In this document: in pieces, positions 1 to 9,279 of the stretch
Layout of the letters: each line of letters begins with the position of its first letter
Numbering within the stretch: the first letter of the stretch is position 1
NCBI RefSeq assembly: GCF_004786035.1
Contig: NZ_CP035088.1
Coordinates: forward strand, 5,592,001-5,656,000
From: Pseudomonas viciae
GTDB taxonomy: Bacteria > Pseudomonadota > Gammaproteobacteria > Pseudomonadales > Pseudomonadaceae
Direction: 5' to 3'
DNA length: 64,000 bases
Program-made: the position numbers and the translations under genes
Notes under the pieces: generated by a model
What the model saw: only the letters and a program-made list of their open reading frames with translations
Told to the model about the DNA's origin: nothing
The model's database searches: none

Positions 1-311
1 ATCAGCACGTCGCGGTCGATGAACGAGACTTCCGGCTTGGCTTTCCAGAACAGATCACCGCCGCTGGTTTCATTGCGATAACGGGTGGCGTGCAGGTAGG
101 ACGCTTCCAGCGGGAAGTTCAGATAGGTCAGCAGCTTGCCGGAGAAAATCAACCCGCCGTTCATGACGCAGAACACCACTGGGTTGGTCTCGGCCAGTTG
201 GTCGTTGATTTGTGCACCGACACGGGCGATAGCCGCTTCGACTTCGGCTTCGGTGTACAGGCAGTCAGCCTCTCGCATGATTTGACGGATATGCTCGAGA
301 TCAGCAGACAT
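1..311 (-). CDS. hpt: Hypoxanthine-guanine phosphoribosyltransferase, 5' part (runs off the window)
   Basis: This is the N-terminal part (about 103 codons) of a purine salvage phosphoribosyltransferase, which converts hypoxanthine or guanine plus PRPP to IMP or GMP in the cytoplasm. The translation begins MSADLEHIRQIM and contains VVFCVMNGG, the small-loop motif of the Hpt family, then a FIDRDVL segment close to the window edge. The ATG at 311 follows a GGAGAG ribosome-binding site at about 6-7 bases. The C-terminal PRPP-binding loop lies outside the window. It is divergent from upp, so the 176-base gap serves both salvage genes. Gene order hpt/upp/uraA is typical of Pseudomonas. Confidence 0.9.
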   Translation of the reverse strand, partial: MSADLEHIRQIMREADCLYTEAEVEAAIARVGAQINDQLAETNPVVFCVMNGGLIFSGKLLTYLNFPLEASYLHATRYRNETSGGDLFWKAKPEVSFIDRDVL

Positions 312-395
312 GGCGCTCTCCAGGAGAGGTTAAGGGGAGGGAGGGGTTCGGAAAAGCCGGCAAAGGTACGCATCCCGCCCGGCCAGATCAAGCGT

Positions 396-424
396 TTGTG
401 GACTAACGTTCTGTATTGTCTATA
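396..424 (+). promoter_or_regulatory. Possible sigma-70 promoter for upp-uraA
   Basis: TTGTGG (396-401), 17 bases, then TCTATA (419-424), about 64 bases before the upp start in the hpt/upp divergent gap. The match is moderate and TATAGG two bases on is an alternative -10. No attenuator-like hairpin with a T-run is visible in this leader. Confidence 0.3.
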
Positions 425-487
425 GGACAACACCCTCGGATAGATTAATCTAGGCCGGTTTTTTTGCCCGCCGCCGGAGCCTTCCCC

Positions 488-1126
488 ATGCCCATCCTCG
501 AGATCCGCCATCCGCTGATCAGACACAAACTCGGCCTGATGCGCCGCGCCGACATTAGCACGAAGAACTTCCGCGAACTCGCCCAGGAAGTCGGTGCCCT
601 GCTCACTTACGAAGCCACCAAGGACCTGCCGCTGGAGTCCTATGAAATCGACGGCTGGGCCGGTACGGTCCAGGTAGAGAAAATCGCCGGCAAGAAGATC
701 ACCGTGGTGCCGATCCTGCGCGCCGGCATCGGCATGCTCGAAGGCGTGCTGAGCCTGATCCCGGGCGCCAAGGTCAGCGCCGTGGGCGTGGCTCGCAACG
801 AGCAGACCCTGCAGGCTCACACCTATCTGGAGAAACTGGTACCGGAAATCGACGAGCGCCTGGCCATGATCATCGACCCGATGCTCGCCACCGGCAGCTC
901 CATGGTCGCCACCATCGACCTGTTGAAAAAAGCCGGCTGCCGGGACATCCGCGCCATGGTGCTGGTCGCCGCCCCCGAAGGCATCAAGGCCGTGCATGAC
1001 GCTCACCCTGATGTGACCATCTACACCGCCTCCATCGACCAGAAACTCAACGAGCACGGCTACATCATCCCGGGCCTGGGCGACGCCGGCGACAAGATCT
1101 TCGGCACCAAGCAGAAGGACGCTTGA
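488..1126 (+). CDS. upp: Uracil phosphoribosyltransferase
   Basis: Upp salvages uracil by joining it to PRPP to give UMP. The 212-residue product, starting [19 protein letters not shown], has the usual family length. It carries the PRPP loop DPMLATGSS at residues 130-138 and ends with the uracil-binding GLGDAGD stretch. The ATG at 488 is preferred over an in-frame codon 24 bases upstream because MPILEIRHP is the conserved N-terminus and a GGAG lies about 8 bases ahead. The stop (1124-1126) lies three bases before the uraA ATG, so the uracil importer and the enzyme that traps uracil are very likely one transcript. Confidence 0.96.
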   Translation: MPILEIRHPLIRHKLGLMRRADISTKNFRELAQEVGALLTYEATKDLPLESYEIDGWAGTVQVEKIAGKKITVVPILRAGIGMLEGVLSLIPGAKVSAVGVARNEQTLQAHTYLEKLVPEIDERLAMIIDPMLATGSSMVATIDLLKKAGCRDIRAMVLVAAPEGIKAVHDAHPDVTIYTASIDQKLNEHGYIIPGLGDAGDKIFGTKQKDA

Positions 1127-1128
1127 GC

Positions 1129-2403
1129 ATGCAGGACGAGTTCAACGATCCGCTCTGGCGCCAGGTACTGTCCGGTGCCCAGATGCTGTTCGTCGCCTTC
1201 GGCGCACTGGTCCTGATGCCGCTGATCACGGGGCTGGACCCAAACGTGGCGCTGTTCACCGCAGGCTTGGGAACGATCCTGTTCCAGATCGTCACCCGCC
1301 GGCAGGTACCGGTATTCCTGGCATCCAGCTTTGCCTTCATCACCCCGATCATCCTCGCCAAGGACCAGTTCGGCCTGGCGGCGACCATGGGCGGCGTGAT
1401 GGCGGCCGGTTTCGTCTATACGTTCCTGGGCCTGGCAGTGAAGGTCAAGGGCACCGGGTTCATCGACCGACTGCTGCCGCCGGTGGTCATCGGTCCGGTG
1501 ATCATTTCCATTGGCCTGGCGATGGCGCCGATTGCCGCGAACATGGCGATGGGCAAGGCCGGCAACGGCACCGAGCTGATTCATTATCAAACCGCGATGA
1601 TGATTTCGATGCCGGCCCTGCTCACCACCCTGATCGTCGCGGTGTTCGGCAAAGGCATTTTCCGCCTGGTGCCGATTATTTCCGGTGTGCTGGTGGGCTT
1701 TGCCATGGCGTTTTATTTTGGTGTGGTGGACACCGCAAAGATCGCCGCCGCACCGTGGTTCGCCCTGCCGAACTTCACCGCGCCGGAGTTCAACTGGCAG
1801 GCGATCCTGTTCATCGTGCCGGTGGCCCTGGCGCCGGCCATCGAGCACATCGGCGGGGTGATTGCCGTGGGCAGCGTGACCGGTCGTGACTACCTGAAAA
1901 ACCCCGGCCTGCATCGCACCCTGTTCGGTGACGGCGTTGCCACCACCGCCGCCGGCCTGTTCGGCGGCCCGCCCAACACCACCTACGCCGAGGTCACTGG
2001 CGCGGTGATGCTGACCAAGAACTACAACCCGAAAATCATGACCTGGGCGGCGATCTTCGCCATCAGCCTGGCGTTCATCGGCAAGTTCGGCGCGCTGTTG
2101 CAGAGCATCCCGGTGCCGGTGATGGGCGGGATTCTGTGCCTGTTGTTCGGTTCGATCGCGGCGGTGGGCATGAATACGCTGATCCGCCACAAGATCGACC
2201 TGGGGGAGGCGCGCAATCTGGTAATCGTCTCGGTGACGCTGGTGTTTGGTATTGGCGGCATGTTGGTGGGTACCGGCAGCGGCCCGGACGACTTCGGCCT
2301 CAAAGGCATCGCGTTGTGCGCGGTGGTGGCGATCGCCCTGAACCTGCTGCTGCCGGGCAATGACGGTTGGAAGCAGAAGAAGGCCGATGAGCCGCTTCTG
2401 TAA
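1129..2403 (+). CDS. uraA: Uracil:cation symporter (NCS2 family)
   Basis: UraA is an inner-membrane permease that imports uracil with protons and feeds Upp. The 424-residue protein is hydrophobic throughout, as expected for about 14 membrane segments. The two substrate-contact regions of the family are visible: PAIEHIGG, whose Glu binds uracil, and GGPPNTTYAE, whose Asn-Thr-Thr...Glu forms the second half of the site. I took the ATG at 1129. A TTG at 1123 overlapping the upp stop is an alternative that adds two residues. The gene ends in a REP doublet shared with the convergent hemH. Confidence 0.94.
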   Translation: MQDEFNDPLWRQVLSGAQMLFVAFGALVLMPLITGLDPNVALFTAGLGTILFQIVTRRQVPVFLASSFAFITPIILAKDQFGLAATMGGVMAAGFVYTFLGLAVKVKGTGFIDRLLPPVVIGPVIISIGLAMAPIAANMAMGKAGNGTELIHYQTAMMISMPALLTTLIVAVFGKGIFRLVPIISGVLVGFAMAFYFGVVDTAKIAAAPWFALPNFTAPEFNWQAILFIVPVALAPAIEHIGGVIAVGSVTGRDYLKNPGLHRTLFGDGVATTAAGLFGGPPNTTYAEVTGAVMLTKNYNPKIMTWAAIFAISLAFIGKFGALLQSIPVPVMGGILCLLFGSIAAVGMNTLIRHKIDLGEARNLVIVSVTLVFGIGGMLVGTGSGPDDFGLKGIALCAVVAIALNLLLPGNDGWKQKKADEPLL

Positions 2404-2420
2404 ATCAGCCTGAACCTAAT

Positions 2421-2512
2421 GTGGCGAGGGTGCTTGCTCCCGCTGGGTTGCGCAGCAACCCCAAACTTTGCGAGCGCTTCGCACTCGAGCGGGAGCAAGC
2501 TCCCTCGCCACA
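2421..2512. repeat. REP doublet (REPIN-like), GTGGCGAGGG type
   Basis: Two inverted copies of a REP sequence: GTGGCGAGGG-TGCTTGCTCCCGCT on the left and its near-complement ending CTCCCTCGCCAC on the right, with about 40 bases between, including a second small palindrome GCGAGCGCTTCGC. It fills the junction of convergent uraA and hemH. REPINs of this layout are common in fluorescens-group genomes. It may also act as a two-way transcription stop. This copy belongs to a different sequence subgroup from the three GTGGGAGC-type copies later in the window. Confidence 0.85.
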
Positions 2513-2521
2513 GGTTTTTCC

Positions 2522-3547
2522 TTATAGCGCTATAGGCGCCCGTTCACATAGCGTACTCAACGCCTTGACCCACTGCGGCTGGTCATTGAGACACGGCACC
2601 AGCACCAACTCCTCCCCCCCAGCCTCGCGGAACTGCTCACGCCCGCGATCACCGATTTCCTCCAGAGTCTCGATGCAATCGGCCACGAACGCCGGGCACA
2701 TCACCAGCACTTTCTTCACGCCGCCCTTGGCCAACTCAGCCAGGCGCACCTCGGTGTACGGCTCGATCCACTTGGCGCGGCCCAGCCGCGACTGAAACGA
2801 CACCGACCACTGGCCGTCCTTCAACCCCATTTTCTGGGCGAACAGCTCGGCGGTACGAATGCACTGCGCGCGGTAACACGTCGCCATGACCTCCGGCGGT
2901 GCGTTCTTGCAGCAATCGGCATCCTTGAAACAATGAAAGCCGGTCGGGTCGAGCTTGGTCAGATGCCGCTCCGGCAAGCCGTGGAAACTCAGCAGCAGAT
3001 GATCGTAATCTTGCATCAGATACGGTTTGGCGCTGGCGACCAAGGCATCGAGGTACTCCGGCTGATCGTAGAACGGCTGGAGAATCGAGAGCTGCACATT
3101 GAGCTTCCTGGCCCGCACCACCCGCTTGGCTTCCTCGATCACCGTGGTCACGGTGCTGTCAGCGAACTGCGGATACAGCGGCGCCAACGTGATGTTCTTG
3201 TGACCCCGGCTCGCCAGGCGTACCAACGTCGACTCAATCGACGGCTCGCCATAACGCATCGCCAGCTCCACCGGACCCTGGGTCCATTGAGCCGTCATGG
3301 CCTGCTGCAGCCGACGGCTGAGCACCACCAGCGGCGAACCCTCGTCCCACCAGATCGAGGCATAGGCGTGGGCCGACTGCTCGGGACGCTTGATCAGGAT
3401 CAGCGACACCAGCAAGCGCCGCACCGGCCATGGCAGGTCAATGACGTACGGGTCCATCAGAAATTGATTGAGGTAGCGGCGCACATCGGCCACCGAGGTG
3501 GAAGCAGGCGAACCCAGATTCACCAGAAGCAACGCGTGATCGGTCAT
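2522..3547 (-). CDS. hemH: Ferrochelatase, with an internal Cys-rich segment
   Basis: HemH inserts ferrous iron into protoporphyrin IX, the last step of heme synthesis. The 341-residue protein starts [14 protein letters not shown] and has the catalytic His in [10 protein letters not shown] (His189) and the conserved CIETLEEIG near residue 275. Residues 206-229 hold Cys206, Cys212, Cys213, Cys224 and Cys229, an internal cluster of a kind that binds [2Fe-2S] in some bacterial ferrochelatases; that assignment here is inference. The ATG at 3547 matches the family N-terminus; an upstream extension to 3694 would overlap the neighbour. It lies 13 bases after the epimerase-like gene and is probably co-transcribed with it. 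Confidence 0.95.
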   Translation of the reverse strand: MTDHALLLVNLGSPASTSVADVRRYLNQFLMDPYVIDLPWPVRRLLVSLILIKRPEQSAHAYASIWWDEGSPLVVLSRRLQQAMTAQWTQGPVELAMRYGEPSIESTLVRLASRGHKNITLAPLYPQFADSTVTTVIEEAKRVVRARKLNVQLSILQPFYDQPEYLDALVASAKPYLMQDYDHLLLSFHGLPERHLTKLDPTGFHCFKDADCCKNAPPEVMATCYRAQCIRTAELFAQKMGLKDGQWSVSFQSRLGRAKWIEPYTEVRLAELAKGGVKKVLVMCPAFVADCIETLEEIGDRGREQFREAGGEELVLVPCLNDQPQWVKALSTLCERAPIAL

Positions 3548-3560
3548 GCAACGTCCTATT

Positions 3561-4460
3561 TCAAAGGCGGCCCGACAAGTCGTCCAGGGCCGCAGGCAAA
3601 TCAGTAAACCGAAAAGTGAAACCCGCCGCCTGCAATCGCGCTGGCGTGGCCCGCTGACCACCCAGCAACAGCAATGACAACTCTCCCAGGGCAACTTTCA
3701 GCACCAATTCCGGCATCGGCACCACGGCAGGTCGATGCAATACCTTCCCCAGGGCCTTGGCAAAATCGCGGTTGCGCACCGGGTTCGGCGCGCAGGCATT
3801 ATAAGGACCGCTGGCATCAAAGCGGTGCAGGAGAAAATCAATCAGGGCGATTTGATCGTCAATGTGAACCCACGGCATCCACTGCCGACCACTGCCGATA
3901 CGCCCGCCCAGCCCCAGTTTGAACGGCAGCAACAGCCGCGACAAAAGGCCGCCCTCGGCAGACAGGACCAGGCCAGTACGAATCAGTACCACACGCACGC
4001 CCATGGCCTCGGCCCGCTGCGCGGTTTCTTCCCAGGCGATGCATAACTGGCTGGCGAAATCCTCGCTGACCGGTCCCGATTCCTCGGTCAACTCACGCTC
4101 ACCGCCGTCGCCGTACCACCCCACTGCGGAACCTGAAATCATCACCTGCGGTTTTTGCTCGCAACGCTCCATCCACGCCAGCAAATTTTCAGTCAGGGTG
4201 ATGCGGCTGCTCCATAGCAACAGCTTGCGTTTGTGGCTCCAAGGGCGGTCGCCAATCGGCGCACCCGCGAGGTTGACCACCGCATCCACCGACTCGCCAA
4301 GCTCATCGAGCTGGGCAATTGCGCGTACCTGCGCACCGCAGATTTTTGCCACCTCTTCAGGTCGACGACTCCATACCGTCAAGCGATGTCCCTGCTCCAA
4401 CCAGAGGCGGCAGAGCTGACGTCCGATCAAACCAGTACCGCCGGTCAGCAATATGTGCAT
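3561..4460 (-). CDS. TIGR01777-family NAD-dependent epimerase/dehydratase-like protein (YfcH/SulA-like)
   Basis: A 299-residue Rossmann protein of the extended-SDR type. It opens with the nucleotide-binding GGTGLIG at residues 7-13, has VVNLAGAPI in the middle, SGSAVGWYG at the active-site region and the C-terminal [14 protein letters not shown] segment (DUF1731) that defines TIGR01777. Its reaction is not known. E. coli YfcH is the closest named relative. It is the first gene of the hemH operon, divergent from the FAD oxidoreductase, and the same gene pair recurs near photolyase in pseudomonads, which suggests a role in the light or oxidative response rather than sugar metabolism (inference). 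Confidence 0.88.
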   Translation of the reverse strand: MHILLTGGTGLIGRQLCRLWLEQGHRLTVWSRRPEEVAKICGAQVRAIAQLDELGESVDAVVNLAGAPIGDRPWSHKRKLLLWSSRITLTENLLAWMERCEQKPQVMISGSAVGWYGDGGERELTEESGPVSEDFASQLCIAWEETAQRAEAMGVRVVLIRTGLVLSAEGGLLSRLLLPFKLGLGGRIGSGRQWMPWVHIDDQIALIDFLLHRFDASGPYNACAPNPVRNRDFAKALGKVLHRPAVVPMPELVLKVALGELSLLLLGGQRATPARLQAAGFTFRFTDLPAALDDLSGRL

Positions 4461-4581
4461 GAGATGTTCCTCGCATCGCGTTTTAATCGGCCCACTAGTC
4501 TATTTTTATAAGCAGGGATTTTTCGTATCGGGCAGAGTCTGTGTTTAACAATAGGACAACCTGTCCAAATGCGAACGGTGA

Positions 4582-5643
<1,062 letters not shown>

Positions 5644-5665
5644 ATCGCATCCCCCCACCTCACCC

Positions 5666-5689
5666 GCTGCTGTCGAAAGAGACAGCAGC
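5666..5689 (+). terminator. Hairpin after the FAD oxidoreductase gene
   Basis: GCTGCTGTC (5666-5674), loop of six, GACAGCAGC (5681-5689): a perfect 9-bp stem 22 bases after the stop codon. No T-run follows, so it may be a factor-assisted stop or an mRNA 3' end rather than a classical intrinsic terminator. Confidence 0.45.
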
Positions 5690-5736
5690 CCATCTGCGAA
5701 AAGAACCCTCCAAAGCACTTCCTTGCACAAAACGAA

Positions 5737-5764
5737 TTGACTTGTGTAGGTTCGAACCTATGAT
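5737..5764 (+). promoter_or_regulatory. Sigma-70-type promoter of the DUF523-regulator-photolyase operon
   Basis: TTGACT (5737-5742), 16 bases, TATGAT (5759-5764). The predicted start of transcription, around 5771, falls at the left edge of the LitR box at 5773-5796, the position expected for a repressor that blocks initiation. Confidence 0.6.
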
Positions 5765-5772
5765 GAAAATAT

Positions 5773-5796
5773 TGTACAAAATTAGTTTTCTGTACA
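5773..5796 (+). promoter_or_regulatory. LitR/PplR operator, exact match to consensus
   Basis: TGTACA (5773-5778), 12 bases, TGTACA (5791-5796). This matches T(G/A)TACA-N12-TGTACA perfectly and lies 24 bases before the start codon of the operon that itself encodes the MerR-type regulator and photolyase. Autoregulation and light induction follow by inference from the P. putida PplR1 system. Confidence 0.75.
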
Positions 5797-5820
5797 GGAT
5801 TGAGCAATCAGAGGTTCACC

Positions 5821-6783
5821 ATGCCCAACGCAACCGTCACCAAACCGAAAATTGCCATCAGCGCCTGCCTGATGGGTGCTGAAGTTCGCTTTAACGGCGG
5901 GCACAAGCAATCGCAGCTGTGCAGCCGCAGCTTGGTCGATTACTTCGATTTCGTGCCGGTGTGCCCGGAAGTCGCCATTGGCCTGGGCATCCCTCGGGAG
6001 CCAATCCGGCTGGTGGGCGATGTCGCGCACCCCGAGGCCGTTGGCACGGTAAACCGTGACCTTGACGTGACCCGACCACTGGCCGAATACGGGCAACAGA
6101 TGGCAGCGGAACTGAGTGACCTCTGCGGCTACATTTTCATGCAGAAATCGCCGTCCTGCGGGCTGGAGCGGGTGAAAGTCTACGACCACAATGGCGTGCC
6201 GCAGGACGGCGGTGGACGCGGTATCTATGCCCAGGCCTTTTGCGAACGTCACCCCGACCTGCCAGTGGAGGAAGACGGTCGCCTCAACGACCCGGTACTG
6301 CGGGAGAACTTCCTGACGCGGGTGTTCGCCTATGCCGCCTGGCAACCGTTGCGCCGCCAAGGCCTGACCCGACGCGATCTGATCAAATTTCACTCGCGCT
6401 ACAAATACCTGCTGATGGCCCACAACCCGGTGCAATACAAGGCCCTGGGCAACTTGCTCGGCAGCATGGGCAAGGCCGATCCCAATGAACTGGGCCCGCG
6501 CTATTTCAGCGCGCTGATGACCGCCTTGAAAAAATGCGCCACGCGCCGCACCCACACCAATGTGTTGCAGCACCTGAGCGGTTACCTCAAGCGCGCCATC
6601 ACCGCCGAAGACAAGCAGGAAGTGCAGCATCTGATCGGGCAGTATCGCCAGGGCATCGTGCCGCTGGTGGTACCGCTGACCTTGCTCAAGCATCACCTGC
6701 GCCAGCACCCCGATCCTTACCTGGCGCAGCAGGTCTACCTGCAACCGCATCCGGAAAACCTCAGCTTGCGCAACGCCATCTGA
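5821..6783 (+). CDS. DUF523 and DUF1722 (YbgA-type) domain protein
   Basis: A 320-residue two-domain protein. The N-terminal half (about 10-150) is DUF523, with AISACLMGAEVRFNGG, VCPEV and the QKSPSCG motif, whose conserved cysteines suggest metal or Fe-S binding. The C-terminal half (about 190-310) is DUF1722, with LIKFHSRYKYLLMAHNP, as in E. coli YbgA, which lies beside phr there too. Biochemical role unknown. The ATG at 5821 has AGAGG 8 bases ahead. Its stop overlaps the start of the MerR-type regulator (TGATG), and photolyase follows, so all three are one light-controlled operon. Confidence 0.88.
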   Translation: MPNATVTKPKIAISACLMGAEVRFNGGHKQSQLCSRSLVDYFDFVPVCPEVAIGLGIPREPIRLVGDVAHPEAVGTVNRDLDVTRPLAEYGQQMAAELSDLCGYIFMQKSPSCGLERVKVYDHNGVPQDGGGRGIYAQAFCERHPDLPVEEDGRLNDPVLRENFLTRVFAYAAWQPLRRQGLTRRDLIKFHSRYKYLLMAHNPVQYKALGNLLGSMGKADPNELGPRYFSALMTALKKCATRRTHTNVLQHLSGYLKRAITAEDKQEVQHLIGQYRQGIVPLVVPLTLLKHHLRQHPDPYLAQQVYLQPHPENLSLRNAI

Positions 6784-7721
6784 TGAAGAACGAACCCGAT
6801 TCCAGCGCCAGCGAAGACCTGGGGGCCGATTTCGCAAAAGCCCTGGCGCAGGGCTGGCTCCCCATACGCGAAGTCGCCCGACAAACCGGCGTCAACGCCA
6901 TCACGTTGCGGGCCTGGGAGCGCCGTTACGGTTTGATCGTGCCGCACCGCACCCCCAAGGGCCATCGACTGTTCAATGCCGAACACGTGCAACGGATCCT
7001 GAGCATCCTCACCTGGATCAATCGCGGAGTGGCCGTGAGCAAGATCAAGCCGTTGCTTGATACACCGCCGCCGCCTGCCGAACCGCCAGAAAACGATTGG
7101 CAGCGCCAGCGTCAGGCCCTGGTATTGGCGGTGACGCAACTGGCTGAGCGTCAGGTTGATGATCTACTCAATCAGGCCATCGCGCTGTACCCGCCCCGGA
7201 CCGTCTGCGAGCAGTTGCTGCTACCCCTGCTCGCAGAGCTGCAATTGCGCTGGCAAGGCCAGTTCGGTGCGCAGCTGGAACGTGTGTTCCTGTACTCCTG
7301 GCTGCGCAGCAAATTCGGCAGTCGGATCTACCACAACAACCGTCAGCTACGCGGCGCGCCGTTGCTGCTGGTCAACCATTCGCAATTGCCCCTGGAACCG
7401 CAACTTTGGCTCACGGCCTGGCTGGCCAGCAGCGCCGACTGCCCGGTGGAAGTGTTCGATGGGCCTCTACCGGCGGGCGAACTGGCCCTGGCGGTCGAGC
7501 GCCTCAAGGCTCGCGGCGTGCTGCTGTATTCCAGTAACGCCCTGAACCTGTCCCAACTGCCCAAACTGCTGAGCGGTATCGATTGCCCGATCATCATCGC
7601 CGGCTCGGCCGCGTCTATTCACCACGCCAGGTTATCCACAAGCGTCTCGATGACTGACGTCACCTGGGCCGAAGACCCGTTATCGGCTCACCGCGAACTG
7701 AGCCGCAGAGAACTTCTTTAA
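6783..7721 (+). CDS. MerR-family regulator, class II LitR/PplR-like
   Basis: A 312-residue transcription regulator. Residues about 27-80 form a MerR winged helix: IREVARQTGVNAITLRAWERRYG, then the wing PHRTPKGHRLFN. The rest resembles the LitR/CarH C-terminal region, but I see no B12-binding DxHxxG motif, so it fits the class II proteins (PplR1 of P. putida) that do not use cobalamin directly and depend on a separate LOV photoreceptor; no LOV gene is in the window. The ATG overlaps the upstream stop (translational coupling). An exact LitR box lies before the operon. A perfect DnaA-box nonamer inside the gene (7632-7640) is probably chance. Confidence 0.85.
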   Translation: MKNEPDSSASEDLGADFAKALAQGWLPIREVARQTGVNAITLRAWERRYGLIVPHRTPKGHRLFNAEHVQRILSILTWINRGVAVSKIKPLLDTPPPPAEPPENDWQRQRQALVLAVTQLAERQVDDLLNQAIALYPPRTVCEQLLLPLLAELQLRWQGQFGAQLERVFLYSWLRSKFGSRIYHNNRQLRGAPLLLVNHSQLPLEPQLWLTAWLASSADCPVEVFDGPLPAGELALAVERLKARGVLLYSSNALNLSQLPKLLSGIDCPIIIAGSAASIHHARLSTSVSMTDVTWAEDPLSAHRELSRRELL

Positions 7722-7733
7722 ATGGAAAACAGC

Positions 7734-9167
7734 ATGCAACTGATCTGGCTGCGCAGCGACTTGCGCGTGCACGACAACACCGCCCTGGCGTCGGCCGCAG
7801 CCCGGGGGCCATGCGTAGCGGTGTACTTGCCGAGCCCGGCACAATGGCGTGCCCATGACGATGCACCGTGCAAGATCGATTTCTGGTTGCGCAACCTCGC
7901 CTCGCTGGGCGCCGCTCTGGACGCGCTGAATATTCCCCTGCTGATCCGCCCCGCGCAGCTCTGGGATCAGGCATCGCAGGTGCTCCTCAGGCTGTGCGAC
8001 GAACTGAAGATCAGCGCCGTTCACGTCAACGAAGAATACGGCCTGAACGAAACCCGCCGCGACGCCGAGGTTGCCCAGGCCTTGAGGAGCCAGGCCATCG
8101 AGTTTCACAGCCACCTTGACCAGTTGCTGTTCAAGCCCGGCAGCGTGCTGACCAAGACCGGGAATTACTTCCAGGTGTTCAGCCAGTTCCGCAAGGTTTG
8201 CTACAACCGCTTGCACTTCTCACTGCCGAGCCTGGTCGCCACACCCGCCCGGCAAGCGCCTACCGGTATCGCCAGTGATCCAATACCGACGCAGGTCGAA
8301 GGGTTCACCCTGGCCAGTGAAGCGCTGCGTGCACTTTGGCCCGCCGGTGAAGACGAGGCCCGGCGACGCTTGGACACCTTTGTCGAGCAACACCTCGATG
8401 ACTACCAGGGTGAACGGGATTTTCCAGCAAGACCGGGCACCAGCCAGATTTCGGCTTATCTGGTGGCCGGCGTAGTTTCACCGCGCCAATGCCTGCACGC
8501 GGCGCTGCAAGCCAATCAGGGGGAATTCGAGAGCGGAAGTGTCGGAACAGTGACCTGGATCAATGAATTGCTCTGGCGCGAGTTCTATAAACATATTCTG
8601 GTGGGCTATCCACGCGTGTCGCGCTATCGCGCGTTTCGCCCGGAAACCGAAGCGTTGGCCTGGCGCAAGGCCCCCGAGGAACTGGAGGCCTGGAAGCAGG
8701 CACGAACTGGCTTGCCCATTATTGATGCGGCCATGCGTCAGTTGCTGGAAACCGGCTGGATGCACAACCGCTTGCGGATGGTGGTGGCGATGTTTCTTAC
8801 CAAGAACCTGCTGATCGACTGGCGCGAGGGTGAGCGCTTTTTCATGCAACACCTGATCGACGGCGACCTGGCCGCCAATAATGGCGGTTGGCAATGGAGC
8901 GCCTCCACCGGCACGGACTCGGCGCCCTGGTTCCGAATCTTCAACCCATTGAGCCAGTCGGAGAAATTCGATCGCGAGGGTTTGTTCATCAAACGCTGGT
9001 TGCCTGAACTGAACGATCTCGACAGGCAACAGGTCCATAGCCCAAATACCCAGGGCGGATTGTTTGATCGGGTGGATTACCCCTCTCCGATCGTCGACTT
9101 GAGCGAATCCCGGGCGCGCGCACTGTCAGCATTCAGAGATCTCGCGGTGCGAAAAGGCGACGATTGA
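7734..9167 (+). CDS. phrB: Deoxyribodipyrimidine (CPD) photolyase
   Basis: PhrB reverses UV-induced cyclobutane pyrimidine dimers using blue light, FADH- and an antenna chromophore. The 477-residue protein has the N-terminal antenna domain (LIWLRSDLRVHDNTAL) and the C-terminal FAD domain with WINELLWREFYKHI, TGLPIIDAAMRQL, GWMHNRLRMV and NGGWQWSASTGTD, the class I CPD photolyase motifs. I took the ATG at 7734 because it gives the family start MQLIWLRSDLR and a GGAA lies 7 bases ahead. The ATG at 7722, directly after the regulator stop, adds four residues. It is the last gene of the LitR-box operon. Confidence 0.95.
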   Translation: MQLIWLRSDLRVHDNTALASAAARGPCVAVYLPSPAQWRAHDDAPCKIDFWLRNLASLGAALDALNIPLLIRPAQLWDQASQVLLRLCDELKISAVHVNEEYGLNETRRDAEVAQALRSQAIEFHSHLDQLLFKPGSVLTKTGNYFQVFSQFRKVCYNRLHFSLPSLVATPARQAPTGIASDPIPTQVEGFTLASEALRALWPAGEDEARRRLDTFVEQHLDDYQGERDFPARPGTSQISAYLVAGVVSPRQCLHAALQANQGEFESGSVGTVTWINELLWREFYKHILVGYPRVSRYRAFRPETEALAWRKAPEELEAWKQARTGLPIIDAAMRQLLETGWMHNRLRMVVAMFLTKNLLIDWREGERFFMQHLIDGDLAANNGGWQWSASTGTDSAPWFRIFNPLSQSEKFDREGLFIKRWLPELNDLDRQQVHSPNTQGGLFDRVDYPSPIVDLSESRARALSAFRDLAVRKGDD

Positions 9168-9190
9168 GAGACTGGGCGATCAGCGAACAT

Positions 9191-9218
9191 GAAATTGCCC
9201 CCCGCCAGATGCAATTTC
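9191..9218 (+). repeat. Inverted repeat before the SDR gene
   Basis: GAAATTGC (9191-9198) and its exact complement GCAATTTC (9211-9218) separated by 12 bases in the 112-base gap between photolyase and the SDR gene. No T-run follows. It could be an operator or an mRNA hairpin ending the photolyase transcript. Confidence 0.4.
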
Positions 9219-9279
9219 AACCCTGCGGTCATACAGTTCATATCGAACTTGAGCACTGCCCCGTCGTGAGGAGTATGGA

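Noticed and set aside
7632..7640. DnaA box TTATCCACA inside the LitR-like gene as a replication signal
   Set aside because: Single nonamer in coding sequence without other boxes or AT-rich region nearby; no origin features.
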